Part shown: one piece after another, positions 1 to 4,900 of the stretch
How the letters are laid out: each line of letters starts with the position of its first letter
Numbering within the stretch: position 1 is the first letter of the stretch
From: an uncultured Pseudomonadota bacterium
Lineage (GTDB): Bacteria > Pseudomonadota > Gammaproteobacteria > Burkholderiales > Burkholderiaceae_C
DNA: 6,182 nucleotides
Reading direction: 5' to 3'
NCBI GenBank assembly: GCA_900320815.1
Contig: ONTY01000184.1
Coordinates: 1 to 6,182 of the forward strand
Position numbers and translations under genes: made by a program
Notes under the pieces: generated by a model
Database searches by the model: none
The model's input: only the letters and a program-made list of their open reading frames with translations
What the model was told of the DNA's origin: nothing

Positions 1-1
1 A

Positions 2-1996
2 GCCGCCGCCGAGTTGGTGCGCCGCACGATGACGCAGGCTGAAATTGATGGCGTGCTGTCCATCGACGACTGGTTTGGCGGCGGCGGCGCGTATTCCACC
101 GCGCTTGCCAACACGGTTTTCAAGAACGTGCGCGAGATTCGCATCAACGAGTATGCGCCCGTGCGCCGCCAGCGCATCCAGTACATGCTGGAGCACGGCG
201 CTGACTTTGCGCGCGACTTTGTGACGCGCGCCGAAGGCGAGGTTGCCAGCGCCAATGAAATCCTGAATGCGCTGCTTGAAACCGAAGTTGGCAAAGGCAA
301 CGAGAAACAGAAAACCAGCGTCCTCAATTCGTTCTCATGGCTCAAAGACCTGATAGGCGGCTTTTTTGACGCCGAGGGCAAGGATGGGCGCGCGGCAACG
401 CTGGAAGACAGGCTTGCGGCGCTTGGCGATGTGGCGCGGCAGAGGCTGGAAGCTGTGCGCTTGGGCGGCAAACCTTTGTCTTCCCTGCTCCTCAATGAGG
501 ACGGGACTGCCACGCGCGCGGGAGTGCTGCTGTATTTCCTCGGTGAGCAGAGCGCGGGCGTCCGCATGACGTTCAAGAGCAAGAACAACCCCAACAAAGC
601 CGACCACACGCCCGTCACACACACGCTGCCGGATGGCACCACCATCACCATGCACCCGGTGGCGTGGGCGGGCGCGGCGGCCATGTGGGACGCGCACGCC
701 AGCGCCAACATGTTCAGGGCGCGCGGCGGCAGCTACGCATTCATGGGCACGCCTGGGCGCACGTCAGATTCCTACGCGCTGGTGAACACGGCAGCCAAAG
801 AGGGCAAGAGCGCGCTTTCACTGGCCGACCCGCCATACTTTGCGACCAGCGGATACAAGGACGGCTACATTTGGGGGGCAGACGACTACGCGCGCACGCG
901 CGACTTGCTGCAGACGCTGGCCGCCAAGGGCAACAACATCATCTATACAGATGAAGCATGGTGGCACGGAAAACGTGAGCTTTCTGCCAAAGAATTGAGC
1001 CGAGGCGCTTCCATTCTGGCGGACATCAGAGCAACACTGTCTGACCTTTTCACCGCTCCGACAAAGATAGGACAACGCTATGAACAGCTTGGAATCCATA
1101 CGCCAAGAAGGGCTGCGCATCATTCAGGAATACGACAACGACCCGAACACGCCGGAAATCATGAAGCCAACGCCGGAGGGGGCGGCGCTCGGAATGGCAA
1201 TGCTGATGGCCAACGACGGGCGCGACCCACTGCCGATACCACTAGGCAATCTGGTGCTGCTGTTTCCGAGGGAGCAGTGGCCGGAGGGACTGGACGAGTT
1301 GGTGGACAGGGCGATAGACGGCCTGCCGCTGGAGTAACCAGCAGCGCCAGCGGCACGCAGGCCGCCTACAGCACTGTGAACGAGGCGCAGGCGGCGCAGA
1401 CGTGGCGAGGCATCAGCGCCGCGCAGCGCGCGCAGTGGCTGGGGCTGGCTGGCGCCTGGGATGATGGCCGCCTTGCCGCGCGTGCTTGGGGCGTGCTGCC
1501 TGCCGATGTGCGCGCTGCGCTGCACCAAACGCTGGCCGAGCGCGTGCAGCAGTTGCGCCGCCGCCAGGCCATTGGGCGCAATGCGCCAGTAGCGCCGCAA
1601 ACCACGGAAGCTGCTCCCGTGGTTGCGGGTGCATATCCGGCGCTGGGCGGTGCATATGCAGCGCAGCGTGCAGCACAGCAGCCGGACGCGCCCATGCAGA
1701 ACGCAGCGAGCAATACAGCGCCGCAGCTTGGCTTTGACGCTGGCGTGAACGAGCGCGCCGAGGCCGCGCGTGCAGCAGAGCAGGCCAAGGCGGATGCCGC
1801 GCGGCAGGCCGCCGAGGAGCGCACCCAGCGACGCGAGCAGCGCGCGCAGGGCGTGAAGCACGAGAAGACGCCGCTAAACGCCAGAGCAGCCGAAGAAAAA
1901 ACCGGCACGCAAGAAACCCGCAGCGCCAGCAAAGAAGGGCGAGCCGTGGACGGAAAAAGACGTGGCGCAAAAACGCCGCGCCATTACCGCATCTGA
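2..1996 (+). CDS. Polyvalent-type phage protein with DNA adenine methyltransferase domain, 5' partial
   Basis: The frame is open from the left edge, so the true start lies upstream; TTG at 14 and GTG at 17 are the first possible starts but are probably internal codons, because the methyltransferase motif follows within about 25 residues with no room for an N-terminus. Counting from base 2, residues 1-360 form a methyltransferase module. Residues 360-446 are read across a separate gene in another frame and look non-coding (Gly/Arg/Asn-rich, G or C at the third position in only about 32 of 86 codons). Residues 447-632 are an Ala/Gln-rich helical module and coiled coil. The last 33 residues before the stop probably follow a frame change. 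It likely belongs to the same polypeptide as the long ORF downstream. The product would modify adenine in phage or element DNA. The domain call is well supported; the status of the middle and of the stop is uncertain. Confidence 0.7.
   Translation, partial: AAAELVRRTMTQAEIDGVLSIDDWFGGGGAYSTALANTVFKNVREIRINEYAPVRRQRIQYMLEHGADFARDFVTRAEGEVASANEILNALLETEVGKGNEKQKTSVLNSFSWLKDLIGGFFDAEGKDGRAATLEDRLAALGDVARQRLEAVRLGGKPLSSLLLNEDGTATRAGVLLYFLGEQSAGVRMTFKSKNNPNKADHTPVTHTLPDGTTITMHPVAWAGAAAMWDAHASANMFRARGGSYAFMGTPGRTSDSYALVNTAAKEGKSALSLADPPYFATSGYKDGYIWGADDYARTRDLLQTLAAKGNNIIYTDEAWWHGKRELSAKELSRGASILADIRATLSDLFTAPTKIGQRYEQLGIHTPRRAAHHSGIRQRPEHAGNHEANAGGGGARNGNADGQRRARPTADTTRQSGAAVSEGAVAGGTGRVGGQGDRRPAAGVTSSASGTQAAYSTVNEAQAAQTWRGISAAQRAQWLGLAGAWDDGRLAARAWGVLPADVRAALHQTLAERVQQLRRRQAIGRNAPVAPQTTEAAPVVAGAYPALGGAYAAQRAAQQPDAPMQNAASNTAPQLGFDAGVNERAEAARAAEQAKADAARQAAEERTQRREQRAQGVKHEKTPLNARAAEEKTGTQETRSASKEGRAVDGKRRGAKTPRHYRI
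38..1076 (+). other. DNA adenine-N6 methyltransferase domain (Dam/D12-like)
   Basis: Seen: WFGGGGAYS at residues 24-32 (bases 71-97) resembles the Gly-rich S-adenosylmethionine-binding motif I. RINEYAPVR around residue 50 supplies the acidic residue expected after the second strand. LADPPYF (DPPY at 827-838, residues 276-279) is the catalytic motif IV of adenine-N6 methyltransferases, and NNIIYTDEAWW near residue 317 resembles the following core strand. Known: DPPY methyltransferases flip out adenine and methylate N6. Odd: motifs I and IV are about 250 residues apart, much more than in a compact Dam enzyme. The insert (residues 60-270) has a helical half and a segment with ASANMFRARGGSYAF that may be the target-recognition region. 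The left boundary is cut by the window, so motif X cannot be located. The target sequence cannot be predicted. Confidence 0.75.
1069..1072 (+). promoter_or_regulatory. Ribosome binding site of the 85-residue nested gene
   Basis: AGGA lies 7 bases before the ATG at 1080. A TAG in the same frame at 1068-1070 overlaps it, so no upstream extension of this reading frame is possible. The site decides the ATG at 1080 as the start and implies translation independent of the surrounding frame. Confidence 0.55.
1080..1337 (+). CDS. Small acidic protein of unknown function, gene nested within the long frame
   Basis: Not recognised. The gene encodes 85 residues from ATG 1080 to TAA 1335-1337, with AGGA at ideal spacing and an in-frame TAG just upstream. 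About 67 of its 85 sense codons end in G or C, against about 32 of 86 for the overlapping long frame, so this frame carries the coding signal. The protein is acidic (16 Asp/Glu against 6 Arg/Lys). It has a probable N-terminal helix (SIRQEGLRIIQEYDND), a Met/Ala-rich middle (GAALGMAMLMANDG), a hydrophobic strand (LGNLVLLFP) and an amphipathic C-terminal helix (GLDELVDRAIDGL). There is no signal peptide or clear membrane segment. It starts exactly where the methyltransferase domain ends. A small acidic phage protein beside a DNA-modifying enzyme could be a partner protein or a DNA mimic, but this is speculation from charge and position alone. Confidence 0.75.
   Translation: MNSLESIRQEGLRIIQEYDNDPNTPEIMKPTPEGAALGMAMLMANDGRDPLPIPLGNLVLLFPREQWPEGLDELVDRAIDGLPLE
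1385..1560 (+). other. Helical module with paired W-x2-L-x4-R motifs, copy A
   Basis: In the long frame, TWRGISAAQR (Trp codon at 1403) and AWGVLPADVR (Trp codon at 1487) share Trp, a hydrophobic residue at +3 and Arg at +8, with the Trps 28 residues apart. Both are followed by Ala/Leu-rich helix. The same motif pair recurs at 4089 and 4182, followed again by a basic coil. G or C at third positions is high, so this stretch of the long frame is genuinely coding even though it follows the nested gene. Function unknown; probably a structural or protein-binding helical bundle. Confidence 0.5.
1595..1628 (+). repeat. Inverted repeat, 12-bp arms with one bulged A
   Basis: The arm at 1595-1607 pairs with 1617-1628 around a 9-base loop, with a single unpaired A in the left arm; the central 8 bp (AACCACGG with CCGTGGTT) are perfect. 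No T-run follows, so it is not an intrinsic terminator. It sits inside coding sequence for an Ala/Pro-rich linker. Directly after it GGTGCATAT is repeated at 1628-1636 and 1649-1657, giving a seven-residue protein repeat that begins GAY each time. Confidence 0.5.
1748..1858 (+). other. Charged Ala/Glu/Arg-rich coiled-coil segment
   Basis: About 37 residues consist almost only of Ala, Glu, Arg, Gln, Lys and Asp (ERAEAARAAEQAKADAAR and onward) with no Pro or Gly until the end, as expected of a long helix or coiled coil. It links the W-motif module to the Lys/Pro linker at the frame change. A similar arrangement follows copy B of the W-motif module. Confidence 0.5.
1896..1901 (+). other. A6 run at the probable frame-change site
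   Basis: The upstream frame reads EE then hits this A6 run; the downstream ORF has its last in-frame stop at 1875-1877, so the switch must lie between 1878 and 1993. Reading the run as A5 gives EEKPARKKPAAPAKKGEPW, a Lys/Pro linker like those at 3354, 4671 and 5583 of the same protein, and joins both frames into one 2060-codon frame. Explanations: a true one-base insertion that splits the gene, a sequencing error in a homopolymer, or a programmed +1 or -2 shift. The run is not placed for a classical -1 slip into the downstream frame. Confidence 0.55.
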
Positions 1997-4900
1997 AAAG
2001 CTGCGGGATGCATTCCTTCATCTCAACAATATGGCTCGTCAGGCATTTCTTGGCAACGATACAAGTTACTCGGAGGCTGAATGGCAGGCCGTGCCCGATG
2101 AAAAACGCCAAGCGTTGACCGCGTGCCAGTTCCCCGTTGGCAGTGACGGCGCAGAAGCAGAAATCATGCTGCGCTCCTATCTGGAGGCTGCAAGCACCTT
2201 GGCGCCGGATTATGGATTCTCAAACGCCACGGGAGCGCGCCGTGTGGCCGTGACACGCAACAATCAAGGTGTGATTAATGGTCGCCTGGAATTGCGCCAC
2301 GAAAAAATGGGGATGGATGTGGTTGTTGACTTCAGGGGCGAGGGTGAAAAGTTTGTCCCTGAAGGCGCGTTCTATTTCCAGTTTGACGATGGGCACACCG
2401 CGCATCAGGCCATGACCTGGCAGATGGTGGTGCGGTTCTTTGAGGAATACCAGCAGCTACCGGGCAATTTCATGGCGGCGCTGACCGAGGCCGCTGAAAA
2501 GAATCTTGCCGCACACGTTGCAACCAATTGGCGCTTCCGGCCTTTCGCGCAGACGCTCTGGCTAAGTCAGGCGAGCGACGCGCAGCAGGAGCGCGAACGG
2601 CTGCTGCTGGAAGCCGGCATTGCCGAAAATGAGCGGCAGGCGCGCGACATTACGGAAACGGCGTGGGAACATTTGCCCCCAAGCTGGCGCGCAGCGTTTG
2701 GGCGCGCGTATGCCAAGCAGCCCGGCAAGTGGAAGGGAACGCGCATCAAGCGTGACACCGATGGGTGGCAGCAGTCAGATACCACCACAAACACCACCAC
2801 CAACGCCGGCAATGAAAGCGGGCGAGGTGAGGATGCCGGCGGGGAAAAGGTGCAGGCGGTGCGGCAGGCGCTGAACAATTACTTGTCTGCTGAGGAAGTT
2901 GAAAGCCTGCCGCTGTCAAAAATCTTTCCTCGTGGCATGGTGGAAGCCTTTGAGGATTTGGAAGTTGCCGCGTTATTGGAAACATTCCGCGCCGCTCTTC
3001 CAAGGCGTAAGCAAGGTCAATGGGTGGCAAAAGTCCAGCACTTGCAAAAACGGGCGGCTGATGTGGCGTGGGGCATAGAAACCGCAGAGAAGATGCACAG
3101 GATTCTCACATCGGCTGGAATAGGTGATAAAGAGCTTTCGGACAAGGCTAGGCTGCTGGAGCAATTGCCACGCGAGCACTGGAGACGTATCGGCGTGGTG
3201 TACGCCAGCCACACACATACGCCTATTTATGCGCCGCATGACGCCGGAGCACGCATTCCTGATGGTATGGCTGTGGTGGAAGTGGACGGGAAGTTTGTCA
3301 ATTTCCCGAAAGAAGGGCTTGCGGCTGCAGTCAACCGCACGCTGGCAGCGGTACAACAAAAGAAGCCGAGAAAAAAGGCGACCAGGACAGAGGACGCGTG
3401 GCGTTTCCAGACAAGCCAGGTGCAGCCGGACGACGAAAGTGCGCGCATCTTGCAGGGTGCGCCCGTGGCGCAGGTGCGCCGCGCGGACAAGTTGAATGGC
3501 AACAAACTGGAAGTGGCGAGTGCTGCGGCGGAGATATTCAAGCAGCAAGGCGGCAAAGCGACGCGCGCCGATATAGGAGACGTAACGCTGGACAAAAATT
3601 CTGCAGAAAGTTCAGCGTTTCACGGCGAGCTTACAGAAGTAAGACGAGCTACATTCGGTGCGATTCAAAGCGTGATTGAGCGCGGCGCGTTGATAGCGCA
3701 CGCTTGGCATGGCAATTTTGAAAGTTTCTATATTAGCGCGCCAATAACGATTGACGGCGTTGAAAATATAATGACAGTCACGCTGCGCCACAGTCGCAGC
3801 AAGCATTCGCTCTATATTCACGCGGTGATGTTAAAAGAAAACCTCCTGCCGGGTGAATCCAGTGCGGCTGCGGATGCGAGCGGGCGGTCTGGCACCGAAG
3901 AAGCGGCAGGAGGCTTTGCTAGTGTGCCAGAAGGCATCAAGAATGGTAAGTACGAGCGGGCAGAAATCAGGCAGCGCCTGCGTGAATTGCTCACGATGGA
4001 GGTGACTTCTGCCGAGCAGACCAAGACCGAAGCGGACACACAAGATGCTGCGCCTGCTGCTTTGAGTGATGACGAGGCCGCGCAGGTGTGGGCAGAGCTT
4101 GACGGCGAGCAGCGCCGTGCGCTTGGCGCGGGCTTGCCGGGCGTGGGCGGGATGTTCATGCAAATCTTCACGCGCTCCACATGGCATGGGTTGGATGAGG
4201 CGACGAAGGTGAAAGGGCAACCGGCCAATGATGCAATGCGCCAGCGGCTACGGCAGCGTATGGCCGAGCGTGGCTTGACGCTGGATGCGGTGCGCGCGCA
4301 AAAGAAAGCCGCTGCCGCTGCTGCCGAGCAACGCAAACTGCAGGGGCTGCGTGATGCCATCGCACTGCGCCAGCGCCTGTTGCAAGCGGTGCAGGAAAAA
4401 CTGGAGAGCGCCAAAGCGCCGCAGGTCAAGCAGTGGGCGCAGGCGCTGCTGGGTGCGCGGGGCAAAAAGGTGTTTGTTGCCAAGGCGCGTAATGTCAGCG
4501 CGCTGCTAGGTGAAGCGCAGGCGTTGGATGCCAAGGGACGCCAGCAGCTTTCCAGCGTGGCGGTTGAGTTGGGCGTGCAGGTGTTGCCTGATGATGTGCA
4601 GGCGCTTGACCGCCTGACTGCTGCCGCGCCACAGGACGTGCAGGCCGCGCAGCAGGCCGCCCCCGCCGCCGAGCAGAAGAAACCCGCCCCCAGGGAGAAG
4701 GCCGGCATTGAAGACTTCGGCGAGGCGCCGACGCCGCCTCCCGCGCAGCGTGCCGAGCAGCGCGCGAAGGTGCGCGATGCGGGCGACGGGCTGCGCACTT
4801 TGGTGCGCTACGAGCGCGCCGTGCGCGAGTGGCTGAACCGCGCTGGCACGCACCTTCGCAGCCTTGTCACCGCCATTGCCGGCGCTGGCCGCCTGTCCAA

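Noticed and set aside
14..19. TTG/GTG as the true start of the methyltransferase gene
   Set aside because: The frame is open to the edge and motif I follows too closely; there is no ribosome binding site in the few bases upstream.
1595..1628. Hairpin as an intrinsic terminator
   Set aside because: No T-run follows and coding sequence continues through it.
1896..1902. Classical -1 slippery heptamer A-AAA-AAC
   Set aside because: The heptamer is not in the required phase for the upstream frame, and a -1 slip would lead to the first frame, not to the downstream ORF.
1124..2111. Overlapping antisense frames of 245, 188 and 232 codons
   Set aside because: Three different frames open over the same bases, all low-complexity Arg/Ala/Cys translations, opposite clearly coding + strand sequence.
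2973..3595. Antisense frames of 191 and 122 codons
   Set aside because: They cross the LPD3-like domain and the preceding linker of the + strand gene and show no coding features of their own.
3124..3679. Short + strand frames in other phases (123 and 93 codons)
   Set aside because: Arg/Cys/Trp-rich translations, no ribosome binding site, and the third frame is continuously coding here.
3818..4798. Antisense open frame of 326 codons
   Set aside because: Ser/Ala/Cys-rich shadow of the + strand frame with no recognisable motif or ribosome binding site.
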